64,000 nt of DNA from Siphlonurus alternatus (Eukaryota > Arthropoda > Insecta > Ephemeroptera > Siphlonuridae). The stretch is from assembly GCA_949825025.1 (NCBI GenBank), contig OX463781.1:2519066-2583065 (forward strand), given 5' to 3'. Below the pieces are notes generated by a model. It was not told the DNA's origin. It saw only the letters and a list, made by a program, of their open reading frames with translations, and made no database searches. Of the stretch, positions 34,361 through 47,056 are shown one piece after another; the stretch's first letter is position 1, and each line of letters begins with the position of its first letter. Position numbers and translations under genes: made by a program.

Positions 34361-35204
34361 CACTGCAAAAACAACTAAATACCAAAGGCATTGAGAATCT
34401 CCACAATCACTTTTACATCACCAAAAGTGTTTAGTTTCTCAATGATTTTATTGTTTACGGTCTTCATACCTGTTGTAAAAAGCTAAAAAGTGATCACCAA
34501 TCTAACTACTCGCCAGCTTAACTTCGGTAATCACTTTCGATCATACCCTTACCACTGCACTGCTAATGCTTTCTTAGTAGGAAGAGTATTATTGAGGTAT
34601 ATAAAATAATTGAGAGCTATGGTGAAATGATAAGGGTTCATTTTAATACAAGGTTATACAAATTTCGACCCTAGGGTAAAATTTGATGGCGGTTCTAATG
34701 GTGACCCTTAAATTTGCGACCCTTTGACCCTTAAGGGTCAAAAGACCCTTAAATTTTTTTTTCGTGAAAAATTGCGAAATTGACATTAGCAATGTCCTTA
34801 ATTAACTTTAGAGCTCTTATTTACGCATTTTAAGGGTCGACCCTTGGGGTCTAACAGGGGTCATTTTTAAAAGTATACAAATATTTATAACAAAATTTGT
34901 CAAAAACTGTGAGGATTATGGATTTAGCATTGGCTTTAATTGATTCAGTAAGAAAAATGACCCTCTAAGGGTCGACCCCTAAAATATATTACGATCTATT
35001 CCGCATATAATACTTCTAAATGCTATTAACATGCAATTTCTGAATGCTAATTCTATTAACAAAAATCTAATGTTTAAAACGTTAGTTTTTAAATGGTAAA
35101 AACAGTGATTAAATAGCAAAGACATTTAGCTATTTTTCTAAATACTTTTAACGTTCAGTAAATGTTAAAAGCATGGAGGGTCTGAATACCGATTTTTTGC
35201 AGTG
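34361..35204. mobile_element. CACTGCAAAAA element with GACCCTTAAGGGTC motif clusters
   Basis: Terminal CACTGCAAAAA (34361-34371) and the inverse TTTTTTGCAGTG (35193-35204), with TA next to both ends. The interior (34668-34985) carries about a dozen GACCC/GGGTC motifs, several as GACCCTTAAGGGTC. It has no ORF. Confidence 0.55.
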
Positions 35205-35235
35205 TATGTACTGTACAAACATGGGTAATATACGG

Positions 35236-35410
35236 GGGTCTTTCACCATACGTCACAAAATAATATGACGTCACAATTTTGTAGGCAAAACATTGTCAGT
35301 GGCATAAAGCATGCATGCAGATACGTGTTATTAAAGTTGGTCTTGAAATTAATTTCTCCTGCATGGCTATTCGCATAATTTTTCGTACAAATTTCTTTTA
35401 TATAAATGGT
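35236..35410. repeat. H-family repeat, copy 1
   Basis: Shares TCTTTCACCATACGTCACAA, GGCAAAACATTGTCAG and GAAATTAATTTCTCCTG with 46515-47120, where the second copy is interrupted by an insertion. Confidence 0.65.
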
Positions 35411-35469
35411 GAAAAAACCACATACCAAATAATATCTTACTTCTTCACGGAAATAAATTCTCACAAAGA

Positions 35470-37425
35470 GGTGGTAGAATTTTACCGACTTAGCTCGAGC
35501 TAAAACCCATGAACCAAGTAAGTCGGTAAAAACTCCTGATCCAACATTGTAATTCAAATCATACAAACGGGTCGGTAAAAACTACAATCTTAATGTGTTA
35601 ACACAAAACTACACATTAAGTCGGTAAAATAATAAAGATTTCGAATAGTAAAACTATTCTACTCAGACGTGTAAAATTTTACCGACTTGATTTTGCTATT
35701 TGTATTTTTTACCGACCTAATGTCCCAAGTTTTACTGTCTTGTATCCTCTAAAGTTAACTCTTTAATTGGGTGGAATTTCTCCTACTTTATTTGTAGCTA
35801 TTACTATTTTCATACTTGTAAATTTTACGTTTAATAATTTGCTTACATTGAAATATAATGAATATGAAATGGCATTATACACTGTAACATTGATAGAAAA
35901 TATTAGTATTATTACAAAAAAAAATCAATGCATATAAAATTATAAATTAATATATAAAAATTACTTTGTGAAATTATTTCACACATCACTCTCGATCTAT
36001 ACCAGAATTAAAGTACATTTTATAACACTATTTAACTCAAATAAACTTAAGTACGTCATCGTGGAATATATTGTTGATAAATAAAAAAGAATCATCAAAT
36101 TTGTTTCATATTATGTAACACATTTTATTTATTTACGACAGCATACAAATTAGGTAATAATTAATAATATATATATTTTTTTTTCAAGAGAGAAAAAAGC
36201 AAGTATCAAGAGATTTAAATGACAATAAAAAATTGCAGTTAATAGTTGTATAAAAGTCACTTCAGTTTTATCACTTAAAATTTTCAAGTCGATCACCGAG
36301 GACGAATGTCACCTTGCTACAGTACACAGACCGTTGATAGTCCAATCCTTTGGAGTTAAGAGGCTTGCCTTTCGTTGAAGTAGGGGTTTGAGGAATAACT
36401 TTTCCAATCGTGGTGTGATATTAATGCAGAGATGCATCGCGGATGCATCACGATGATGTGTCGATCGTCCACTGCAGCACTCAGACACCTTCGGTAGGCG
36501 CATCATTGCTGTAAATATTTGTTATTAGAGCTAGCAAGTTACACGCAATATTCTATGAGAAAATACTCAAAATACAATTTTACTTTAAATTAAAATCAAT
36601 TGAAGGAAAAAATAATAAATCAATGTTTAAACCTCTTTTAACACGTATACCATGTATTTATTTATAATTAATATACGGCAAAATTAATATGAATTGATTC
36701 GGTATATTAACGTTAAATGGTGCAGGGCATTCATGAATGATATATTTTAAAAAAAGGTTAATAATTTGCATAGCGCCATATTTATAGTAATCGAAAACAC
36801 TTCGCACTAGGATTTATTTTCTTGAATGCATAATATTATCCTCTAGTCACTAGAGGATAGATGTATTTAAGAAAATAAATATTAAACTGACAGAGAGACA
36901 CAGAAAGAGAAATCGAGGAGATAATTATAGTCAAATAATCATATGATATGAGTAACTGACACTATGAATTTATGCTTACCTTAATATGATATTCTCGGCG
37001 ATGAAGTAATGACGAAAAATCTTGACGGTACTTAATTGTATTAAAGATCTATTTAAATTAAACGTATTAAACACGGTAGCCCAACTTTCAGCACAACCTC
37101 ACTCATCAAGGACGCGTCAAAAATGTGAGGAAGTTTGCTTAAATTTAACGGTTATTTTTGAATAAAACAACCAAGTTGGTAAATTTTAAGAACGTAATGG
37201 GCTATATTTGCAAAGTTTGAAGTTGCAAAAAGGAAGCGTGCTAAAATCGCAGATTTAGGTTGGTAAAAATGGCATTGCAAAGCAAAAATGTTAAACTTTT
37301 ACCAACACTCTTTAAAAACTATTTTACAATCCTTTGTCTTCAGTTTTTACAGAGTACATTGTAATAATGTCGGTAAAATATTACAAACTTGCTGGTAAAT
37401 GGCGCTTTTACCGACCTTTTCTATT
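35470..37425. mobile_element. Possible transposon with GTCGGTAAAA subterminal motifs
   Basis: Six TTTTACCGAC/GTCGGTAAAA motifs lie at 35480-35720, and six similar ones (some with TTGGTAAA) at 37155-37425. About 1.4 kb without the motif separates them. This is the layout of transposase-binding subterminal repeats. Exact ends and target duplication were not found. Confidence 0.4.
36309..36506 (-). CDS. Unrecognised 65-aa candidate, probably inside a transposon
   Basis: GC-richer ORF starting MMRLPKVSECCSGRS. ATATTTACAG just upstream could be an acceptor, and AAG|GTAAGC at about 36981 (minus strand) could be the donor of an upstream exon. A minus-strand AATAAA follows downstream near 36129. It lies between the GTCGGTAAAA clusters. 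No family was recognised; chance is possible. Confidence 0.2.
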   Translation of the reverse strand: MMRLPKVSECCSGRSTHHRDASAMHLCINITPRLEKLFLKPLLQRKASLLTPKDWTINGLCTVAR

Positions 37426-38205
37426 AAAAAATTTTGTCCGTGTTATACTGCTCTGGTAAACTTTTAAACTAAAATTTTGACATATCATTATTTATTACAT
37501 TACGATATTTCTACAGTAAACACTCTCAGTCACCACCCCACGTGACCATTCTGGTGACGTCATGTTCATGTTATGACGTCATCTAGGGGGCGTTCGAAAA
37601 TCATGCACTAAAAGAACGTACCTTATAGTGGCAATTTTGAGCAATTACTGGAAATTTTATATATACAATGATATTATATTAATAATCGATATAGTTTGCA
37701 TGATATAAAACATTTTTTTTTATATGGCCAACATTGAAACTTTAAATATATAACATTAATAAAAATGCAGATCCAATGGAATCGTTTCTTTTATTGAGGA
37801 ATGGGAAAAGTTTTAGTTGATAAATAAATATATACTTGATGTTTTGTATAGCAATAACATTACTGTATATAATAAGCTCTCAGTTTGCATGTTTTGATCT
37901 ATAAAATTGTGAGCTCCTTCCGTTTCCAAATTACCTCTTGTCAAAGCGACTATCACGATTATTTATTTTACTCAGAGTGACATGCAATTTTATATCACAA
38001 AATTTGAATGTAAAGCTTTTAATAGAGATGTCATCACAAATCTTGTGGCTATGTAATTATTATATTGTCATGAATAATGCATATTAATGAAGGTTTACAT
38101 TATTATAATTATATATTATTATTACTATAATGCACGATTTTAAATATATTACCTCAACTATTTTTATTATATTAATTTTTTGTTATACATTGACGACAAT
38201 AATAT

Positions 38206-38350
38206 AAAGGGGCATTCACAAAGCCTTAAGGCCACATTTAAGGCTCAATAATTTAAGGCTTGATTTTAGACGTGTTTTTTAGACCCAAAATTTCTGGTCT
38301 TAAATTATTGAGCCTTAATTGTGGCCTTAAGGCTTTGTGAATGCCCCTTA
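38206..38350. mobile_element. Near-perfect palindromic element
   Basis: AAGGGGCATTCACAAAGCCT pairs with AGGCTTTGTGAATGCCCCTT. The inner arms are TTAAGGCTCAATAATTTAAG and its inverse. It has no ORF. Confidence 0.75.
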
Positions 38351-38583
38351 TAATTTCTAAAATTCATCAAATTCAAAATTTTTATTAATCCATTTCTCCT
38401 ACAATCAATATATCAAGTATAGAAGATAACTGTTGAGGTTAATAGGACAGGTCATGGTGGCAAAAAAAGGCCGTGAAGGAGTGGTTAATTAGGTATATGC
38501 ATTATGTGTACGAAGAATTATTAAAGATCAAAATTATGGTCCATGTAGCTCTTGTCGCTATATATAAAAACATTCATCCAGTA

Positions 38584-38722
38584 TTATAAAGCCGGCATTA
38601 CACGATACAATTTTTCCTTTCAAGAAAACTTGCCAAACAAATGGAGTTCAAGTTTTCTTGAAAGGAAAAATTGTATGCAATAGTTAGAAAAATTGTATCG
38701 TGTATAATATTAATACCGGTTT
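38584..38722. mobile_element. CCGGC-TTACACGATAC hairpin element, copy 2
   Basis: TAAAGCCGGCATTACACGAT ... ATCGTGTATAATATTAATACCGG-type end, sharing AGGAAAAATTGTATGCAATA with copy 1. Confidence 0.7.
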
Positions 38723-40147
38723 AACATATTTTTTAACACTTGCGTGGAATAGTTTAACACATTCGATGCACTTTATAAGACTTGGGAGCTTATTATAAAG
38801 CCGGCCATCATCATCACTGATTATAATAGAAACTTTTTGATATTACAGGTTTTCGAATTTTCAATTTACTTTTAGAAAGAGTACCTTAAAGGACCTACAT
38901 AGGGAACCAATTAAATTTAATTAAAGACAATTAAAGTATTAATATTTTTTTACCACCAAATTTTTAATCGTAAATAATTTATACAGTAATTAATATAATC
39001 ATGTGATGGATATATAATTCGTTATAATATGAAATTATACAATTTTATCTGAAATTTCCGATTTTTTTTTTTTTTTTTCTACCGAGTTGATAGATATCTC
39101 TGTCAAGATGATTTAAAGGTACGAAGAAGATCAAAATGTTAGACATATATTGAGAACTCTGCTCCGCGAAATCCTGCTTGTCATTTATTTTTTTTGAAAG
39201 AAGAAATAACTTCTCCATACACATTTTAATTAAATTGTAAAGGTACAAGTACACATACAAGAAAAATAGAGAGTGCAGCGGGTCTTAAAGTAGGCCATTG
39301 AGAAAATCAGTTACGTGTTTTACCGTCTTGTTGTGTTGAACACAATGCTGGGAAAGTATGCACTGTAATGAATACAATTGATGATGACTCAGTCCCTACC
39401 AGATTATCTGTACTCAATACAAGAATAAAACGAATGGCGCCGATAATCCTTCAATAAAAATAAAAAATGAATGGCGCTAATAATCCATGTTCACGCCGTT
39501 CGCTCGTATATTGATCTGCATACTGTTTTAGCTTACATTCGGATATTAAATTAACTTCATGTAGTATATGACTTGGCAAAACATTTTGCTATTTAAAACA
39601 AAAATAAATAAAATAAATTTGCATTGTGTGTACTATACAGAAGAAATTAAATTGTTAACAATGAACTTCAGTTGAACTCACTCAGAATCGTCCACGTTGA
39701 ATGCAATAAGACTTTCAGGGAACTTTGAACTTGCTATCAATAGGTCATCGCATACAAATTTTGAAGTAGATCCTTCTTATCAGTTTTGTGAAAATTGAGG
39801 TAGAAGTTTAACATGGGGCCTTATGGACGGAAATCGGAAATGAAGCTCATAGTAAGCTGTTTTGAGAAAACCGCCCCCTTGAATTTGGCCAAACCATAAG
39901 CGATTAAATTTCAGAATCTCATTTTTTTTTTTCATCGATCCATCTGACAGAAATGTTCAATATGACGCCGAAATTACTGAGACTAACAGAAAAAATATGT
40001 GCTTATATATACTTCTCGGGGAGTCGTTTATATTAAGAATATACGTTTACACCACAGTTAAATAGTTTTTTTAATGACGTACTAAAATCTTATATAATTA
40101 CTATATAATTCCATGGTAAATGAAACGGTCAATACTGCGGCTATTTT

Positions 40148-40180
<33 letters not shown>

Positions 40181-40259
40181 TTTTTTTTTTTTTTTATCAT
40201 TATTTTTATAGTGATACATCATGCATGTGTAATGTACTGTACTGTACTATACACCTATA

Positions 40260-40500
40260 TGGGCAGCATGAACTTTGCTACTATACTTTGCTTTAGGAGT
40301 TGTAGGCATTACCACGAAGTCTATTATTATGGAGGCGTGGTGCAGTGTATATATAAACATATTATATGAACCAAAGTATTTTGATATTGATAGACTGGGT
40401 GATTTTCTTACATCTCCCAAAATTACAAATCTGCATCTCTCTGTCTATTGAAGCTGCAGCTCTAGCAAGTGAGGCAGGAGTAACGTTCATGCTGTATGTA
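40260..40500. mobile_element. GGCAGCATGAAC inverted-repeat element, copy 1
   Basis: Inverted ends GGCAGCATGAACTTTGCTAC and GTAACGTTCATGCTGTATG. TATGGAGGCGTGG and GCTGCAGCTCTA are shared with 50719-50940. Confidence 0.55.
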
Positions 40501-40532
40501 CCAAATCAAATATATTATTTTGTATACTCTAA

Positions 40533-40650
40533 CTACGTTTACGTGGCGATGTTTAATACGGATCAGTTGACGATGGCTAATATATAAGAATAACATTACC
40601 CGTTGTCAACGAATGCGTATATTCAACCCCGCCAAGTAAACGTGATTTGT
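40533..40650. mobile_element. Hairpin element, ACGTTTACATGA type, copy 2
   Basis: The same arms, diverged (CTACGTTTACGTGGCGATGT ... CCCCGCCAAGTAAACGTGAT), with the shared centre TAAGAATAACATTACCCG. Confidence 0.68.
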
Positions 40651-40852
40651 ATGTAAATTTATTTTATTAAAAGAATAATGTGTATTATTCATACTGTATT
40701 CTATAACTTAATACTTGAATTATTTATGATATAACTACCATACCGAAGGAATCATATAAAGTTCCTATTTGTTTACATCGTATATAACGTTGTGTATTGA
40801 ATTTGTCGAGTGAAGGTCAATCGTCAGTGTGTATCTTTTCATCACCTTGATG

Positions 40853-40920
40853 TCAAACGTCTTTTATGACGTCACCCATAAGGTCTGTGTATAGACACCT
40901 TTACGATCCCGAGGGTACAC
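40853..40920. repeat. CAAACGTCTTTTATGACGTC repeat, copy 2
   Basis: Second copy of the motif block at 32392, immediately left of the G-family element. Confidence 0.55.
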
Positions 40921-43900
40921 GGTATATTAAACAACTTAAAGAGTACGTTCGAGGTGACTGTCCAACCCTGTCCGGACTGGTCTGTGAAAATGGCGGCATA
41001 TTTTGGTCACGTGGTCTGAAACGTCATATTTACGTCACTGTCTGGTTTTGAAGAAAAAACGCGCAGTCCGACGGATCGACTGCTATCAGCTGTCGGGCGC
41101 GTGAAAGGGGGCGTACAGTACTTTTTGGTACAGTAAAAATGGAGCCTGCTGCTGTAGATCGCTGCAATTAATAGAGAAAAGGTGCATGTATCCCGTCCCG
41201 CCCAAGGATTGCGCCAAAATTACCAAAACATTGCGCATTTCGAGTATTGAGACGCATTTCGTTGTTCACTTTAGTTCTACAGTCCGACTATAGAGGGACT
41301 CGTCCGACTTTTTAGCCGGACCGCTCAACACCGGCCGGACTGCGGAAGTGACGTCATGAGAGGGGAGGTAAGGAGGGGAAATGGACGGCAGTCCGACTGT
41401 AAAAAAACGATTTTAGACGGTCCGGACCGGTCCGGACTGCTATTTATGAAAGCATCTTCAACTACAGGACACCCTTTTCAAAATTCACGCTGATTGGCTA
41501 AACTCTTCGCGCGCTTTTTTTGGAAGAATTTAAAAAGTACGAGAAACAACTTGATTTTACGAACAGTTAATACAACTATTAAAACATGTAGCAAATAGTA
41601 ATTAATGATATGTACATCTAAACTATTTCTAATGCAATTCGCAGCTAATAAGTTGTACTTAGAATTCAAATTTTAATATTTAAAATATACTCGATATTTA
41701 TGAAAATAATGACTGCTATGCTATAATAATGCAATTAGCGCATTAATAATATAGGATTTTCTTTTCGTTTTACATTGTTATATAGAATCATAGGCTATTG
41801 ACCTTAATGTCAGTACTGTTATACTTTAAAAAAAAAATAAAATATAGCAAATATTTGTATGAAAAAAAAATAAGCATATAGTGTCAAAAGCTGGTAAAGA
41901 GATCGATATATATATATATATATATATAGATGATATAATTTATTTTTAGTGGGCTTAAAAGGGGATGAATAAGAATTTCATGATTCAAGCTTGGGTTGAA
42001 GGAGGAAAAGATTAAAAATTTATATAAATATGGAAAATTATACAACATATTTTTTCATTCTTTATTTATCGTGCATGTATATAATAATTAATATGAATAA
42101 AATTGGAAACCTGCATGTAACTTTTATTATATATTTGGTTAGAAGTCATTGAGTTAAGTTTGACATATTTTTTTCACATACATATTTTTTATACCATATT
42201 ATACAAAACTTAAACTATAAATTAAGTTGCAGAAGGAAAAAAAAAAAAAAAAAAAACGAAGTATAATGGACCAATTTTATATTTTAGCTGCAGTGTGTAT
42301 TTTCTAATCATCATCTCGAATTTTTTCTTATTTTTTTAATTCTATAACACCTTCAAAGTATAGTGTAAAGAAGATGTGACGTCTACGTCATGGAACTTTT
42401 AATACTTAACATGCAATCCTAGGTAAACTTTTGCCTGCATGATTATGACGTCACATGCAGCCACTCTGAAATTTAGTTCAAGCATATTATGGATTTAATA
42501 TAAATATATTTAAGTAATTATACATAATAATTATATAAATATCATGTAGTTAATAGATATAGTAACTATTTATTGCCCTCATCTTCTTTCGGCTTTCAAT
42601 CACTAGCAAGACTTTGACTTATTATAATTTTCTTCGTTTCTGCTTGTTATTACTTGTTACTGAATTAATTTGAAGTTATGTACAGAACTTGAGGTGTGTC
42701 GAGTCCATGCAAATATGCAGTAGAAACATTTCATGCAGGATGATCATGATCTTTATATTGTTCGCTCCCTACAAGTAAATTATGAAAATAACTTCACCTT
42801 GGCTTAATTGAGTGTCAATGCTTTCTCAACTCCTATATAGAGATTCAGCACTATTTAATAACACTATATAGTCTCTTCAAGGAAAGTAATTTTAATTACA
42901 AGTAAAATAATAACTTATTATTTCTATTTTAATAATTAATCTTTTGTTTCATATATGTATATCATGATCACCGTGCATAATATGCACTGAATTCTAAGAT
43001 ATTTTTGGGGAGGCCCAATAATATTTTACTAAATCAAATATATCAAATGAAATGAGAAACAAAAAAGAACATTTCATATAAAATTAATTTTTTATATTTT
43101 TAGTATTTAGCGCATTATTCTTTATGCTTGATATTTCTACATGTCAAAATCCCAATCATTATGATGCTTCAGAAGTCAAGTGTCGTTAATAATTACTTAT
43201 ATAATTATATATATGTATGTATATATATATATATATACATACATACATATATAATTGCATGATACTTTTGCTTGTAATGTGGTAATAGTCTTTAATACAA
43301 ACAAATTGATACATATTATGTATAATTACAAACAACATTTAACATAATATCACCTTAACATATATTTTTACCGCAATTAAATTAAAAAACAAATTTGCAA
43401 CATTACATAAAAACGATTGGCTCCTCTCATCACAAATGCTAGAAGTTAAAGGGCGTTTTTTTATTATATGATCACTGATCTGCCTTTTGGATAGGGAGTT
43501 AGTTGTATTCAAATATTTATGGCATATATATATATATATATGTATTTATGGCCTAGCTAGGCTATTTGGATTCGTAAAGAAACATTTATTTACCACGACA
43601 CGATAAATGAAATATAAATGAATATACAGAGGCTGCCATCATTACGTATGTTATAATAATTTATTTACAATAAGTTTATTTGTTACAATTTTTCTTGAAT
43701 TATTGTCTTTATTATTGGATATAATACAATTATTATACTGATATGCATGTTTTTGTATTGCTTCTGCGATAATTATATTTTATGTAACAGCTAACAGATA
43801 ATAGCTCTGCTTGCGTAAATATGTATTTTAATGCATTTTCATTGATGAACCTTTATATATGTACAGTTTCTATTCTAAAGTAAAAAATTGGAATACATGC

Positions 43901-44010
43901 GTTACGATCTAACATATTATCTATTCGTGTATTCCAGTTTTTAACTTTTAAGGACAGTACAGTACAGGGAAAATAATAATATATATATCAGTATAACAAA
44001 GACGCATCAA

Positions 44011-44955
44011 TAAAAAACAATTAAGTACATACTATTTAGTCTTATGTGCGTTTAATATTTTTACAATCAAAAGTTCAGTTAAAAGTGCAAGAACTTTTTA
44101 CTATCAATATAAAAGTATGCATATGTCATTGAAATAATACACGATACATATTAAAATTACGAAGATTATTTAAGTTTTTGCTGTATGTAATATCTTATTA
44201 ATTACTGTTCATATTGTAGCCACATATTTATTTGTTATGCGTGGTATGTAAAAATTTAATATATATACTATAATATATCATTACAAATTATTACAACTCA
44301 GTACTCATTACAAATCTTGTTCATTTCATTTCACATAGATTAATTTTACACGTATGATGTTATGTTTATTATAGAATTTTATGTTTGATCTTAATACAGC
44401 ATATAACTTTTTTACTGTAGCTCTAGCTGCATGCGGTACGTAATGAATTTCTTAAATGAAAATTTTATTAAAGGATCGATCTAATAATAATAATAATAAT
44501 AATAACTGTTTATTGAGCAAAATGAAATACAATACAAAATTATTGTATTATTGATCTGTGTAAAATAGATTTTTATTCTGTCACTGTCGTCTAAATATAC
44601 TATATCCATTATAATTATTATAAAACACTTTTTTTTATTTTGTGTATTTACGAACAGAGCTAATATCCCAGAGCATGATATATAATAATAATGGTTATAG
44701 TATATTTAGACAACATGACAGTTACAGAATAAAAATCTATTTTACACAGTTCCTTTAATAAAGTTTTCTTTTAAGAAATTCATTATTTTCATTAACGTAC
44801 CGCATGCAGCTAGAGCTACAGTAAAGTTATACACTGTATTAAGATCAAACGTAAGATTCTATAATAAACATCATAACATCATACGCGCAAAATTAATCTA
44901 TGTGAAATGAAATGAGCAAGATTTGTAATGAGTGCTGAGATGTAATAATTTGTAA

Positions 44956-45028
<73 letters not shown>

Positions 45029-45340
45029 AATTTTTACACACCACGCATAACAAATTACATAAAAACGTGGCTACAATATGTACAATAATTAATAAGATTA
45101 CATATAGCCAAACCTTAATTAATCTTCGTAATTATAATATTATGATAGTGCATTATTTCAATGACATAATATGCATAATATATAACTATATATATTATAT
45201 ACTTATGTATAATATACTTATAACTTATGTATTTTTTTCTTATGATAGTAAAAAAGTTCTTGCACTTTTATCTGCACTTTTCATTGTAAAAACATTAAAA
45301 GCACTTAAAACTAAATATTATGTACTTACTTCTTGTTTAT
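44011..45340. repeat. ~1.3-kb imperfect palindrome inside the 5-kb element
   Basis: Left-arm landmarks (TTAAGTACATACTATTTAG, GCATGCGGTACGTAATG, GTGTAAAATAGATTTTTATT) recur inverted in the right arm. The centre is near 44660. A (TA)n run (44958-45024) expands the right arm. Confidence 0.82.
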
Positions 45341-45487
45341 TATTATTAAAAAATGAGAATTATTCGTTTGGATTCAATTTGTAATGATAAATAATTGCCA
45401 GTTAAGTAATTTCTGACAAAATCATAAAAATGCGTTTGTTTACATTTTTACTTTGTCGTCTGCCGGCCCTGATTTAATATTATTATT

Positions 45488-46345
45488 TGTTGCGATGGCA
45501 GATGCGACGCGTCGCTAGCAAATATTTTGCGATGCACTTACCACGCTCCTTTGCGACGTCGCAAAGTGAATTTAATATTAGAGTCTGCGACAGAAAAATA
45601 TTTGCTAGCCCCTCCCCATCGCAAGTCATCTTCCAATCATGACCGCGGTACTAAACGTGTCAATCGCGTCGCAAATTCGAATTTGCGATGATGACGTCAC
45701 TGCGATGCTCAAAGTACATCGCATCCGATCGCGTCGCAAGTCGCATTTTACCGCGCGGTTCAAATCTTAATTTACTAATACTTTAATTTGATTTATAAAG
45801 CAAGGGAATTAAAAACGTTATTTATTCGCACCTTTCTTGGTTCAATCCGTCTCGGGAATAAAGAAAAACTGAAAAAATATTTTTTATGAATCGATTTATT
45901 TCTTAAATTAATTAAAAATAAAGAAGCAAATTTTTGGAAAATATTTAATTTAAATTGGACACAAAATAATACCTTGATTAATTTGTAAAACAATTTACGT
46001 TCTTCAATCCAAGAACAAGCAATTGAAGAGCTAGAACTCGGCCATGGATGCTTAAATAGTATTAAAAAAAATATGAGTACGTAAAGAATCTATCTAAGAA
46101 AACATTGGCTATTCTGGATAAATTTTATCTTTCTTCTTCTTTTAATTAATTAAGAAGAACAAAGTGATTCCGAGGTGAGAAGAGCGTGGTAAGTCGTCTT
46201 GCGGCACCTCTGAGGTTATCGCAAATTTGGCATCGCAACTGCCCGAATTTGCCGTCGCAAGTCTGCGCCGCGGACGATATTAAATCGACTTTTGCTTGCG
46301 ACGCTTCACTTGCGACGTCGCAATGGACTTGCGACGGCGAGAAAT
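45488..46345. repeat. Two clusters of TTGCGACG/CGTCGCAA motifs
   Basis: GC-rich islands at 45488-45765 and 46190-46345 contain roughly twenty GCGA/TCGC words, often as TTGCGACGTCGCAA-type palindromes. About 400 bp of AT-rich sequence separates them. They may be transposase-binding subterminal repeats or the arms of another nested element. Confidence 0.6.
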
Positions 46346-46599
46346 GGATATCAAATTTAGTGCCAAACACTGTCACCAGTTGGCGCAGTGATTAAATTTT
46401 TATCCAATCAGCGTGAATTTTGAAAAGGGTGTTCTGTGGTTGAAGATGCTTTCATAAATAGCGTCCGGACTGGGTTGGACAGTCACCTCGAACGCACTCA
46501 AAGATGTGTAGAACTGATCTTTCACCATGCGTCACAAAACAATATGACGTCATAATTGTGTATAAGGCAAAACATTGTCAGCGGCATAGCAGATACGTG

Positions 46600-47056
46600 T
46601 TAAGGTATAACCTGAGAATTTGTCTGTCAAGGTCAAGAGGCGTGGCTATAGTGGCAACACTGTTTGCATTGGAATGAGCATAAATTTTTAGGAGGGGGTG
46701 GTGACAACAGTCCTTGAGAACGTTGCCACATTTCTCATCACATATAGGAAACGATCATCGCCACGGTTCAAAATATATGAAAACAATTCAGAAAAATAGT
46801 CTAAAAAATTAGGTTTTAGTAAAAAAAAAAGTAAAAGAATCTGTTGTATAGTTTTTTTGCAATGCTAATTAACAAATTTAACATTGGAAGGATACAAAAT
46901 TCTCATTTAAATAAATTAATTATAATTAAACCAACGGTTAAAAAATTCCGAAAAAATTCAGAGCTAATTTGACGATTGTTGCGAGTCCACCAAATTAATT
47001 TGAAGAAAATCTGTTGTAGCGAATTTTTCGTCCAAATTTCTCAGGTTAAGCCTTAA
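46600..47056. mobile_element. TTAA element inserted in an H-family repeat
   Basis: Termini TTAAGGTATAACCTGAGAA and TTCTCAGGTTAAGCCTTAA. The flanking H-family sequence at 46515-46599 and 47057-47120 continues uninterrupted in the copy at 35236-35410. Confidence 0.75.

Larger units (their letters stand above)
41439..46462. mobile_element. 5024-bp non-autonomous element inserted in G1
   Basis: 59-bp terminal inverted repeats (41439-41497 and 46404-46462; GCTATTTATGAAAGCATCTT) with two mismatches. The 9-bp target duplication is GTCCGGACT (41430-41438 and 46463-46471). Deleting the element and one duplicate reproduces exactly the sequence of the intact G2. The interior is AT-rich, has no ORF above about 105 codons and no transposase motif. 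It contains a ~1.3-kb palindrome and, near the right end, clusters of GCGA motifs. Confidence 0.88.
40941..46499. mobile_element. G-family DNA transposon, copy G1, split by a 5-kb insertion
   Basis: Left part 40941-41438 and right part 46472-46499 make a copy almost identical to 58555-59080. The ends are GAGTACGTTCGAGGTGACTG and its inverse, with AAA on both sides. It is GC-rich for the window, with many AGTCCGAC/GTCCGGAC motifs and no transposase. Confidence 0.85.

Noticed and set aside
40148..40369. Leu/Phe-rich ORF start
   Set aside because: A (GTT)n-poly-T microsatellite with no coding character beyond it.
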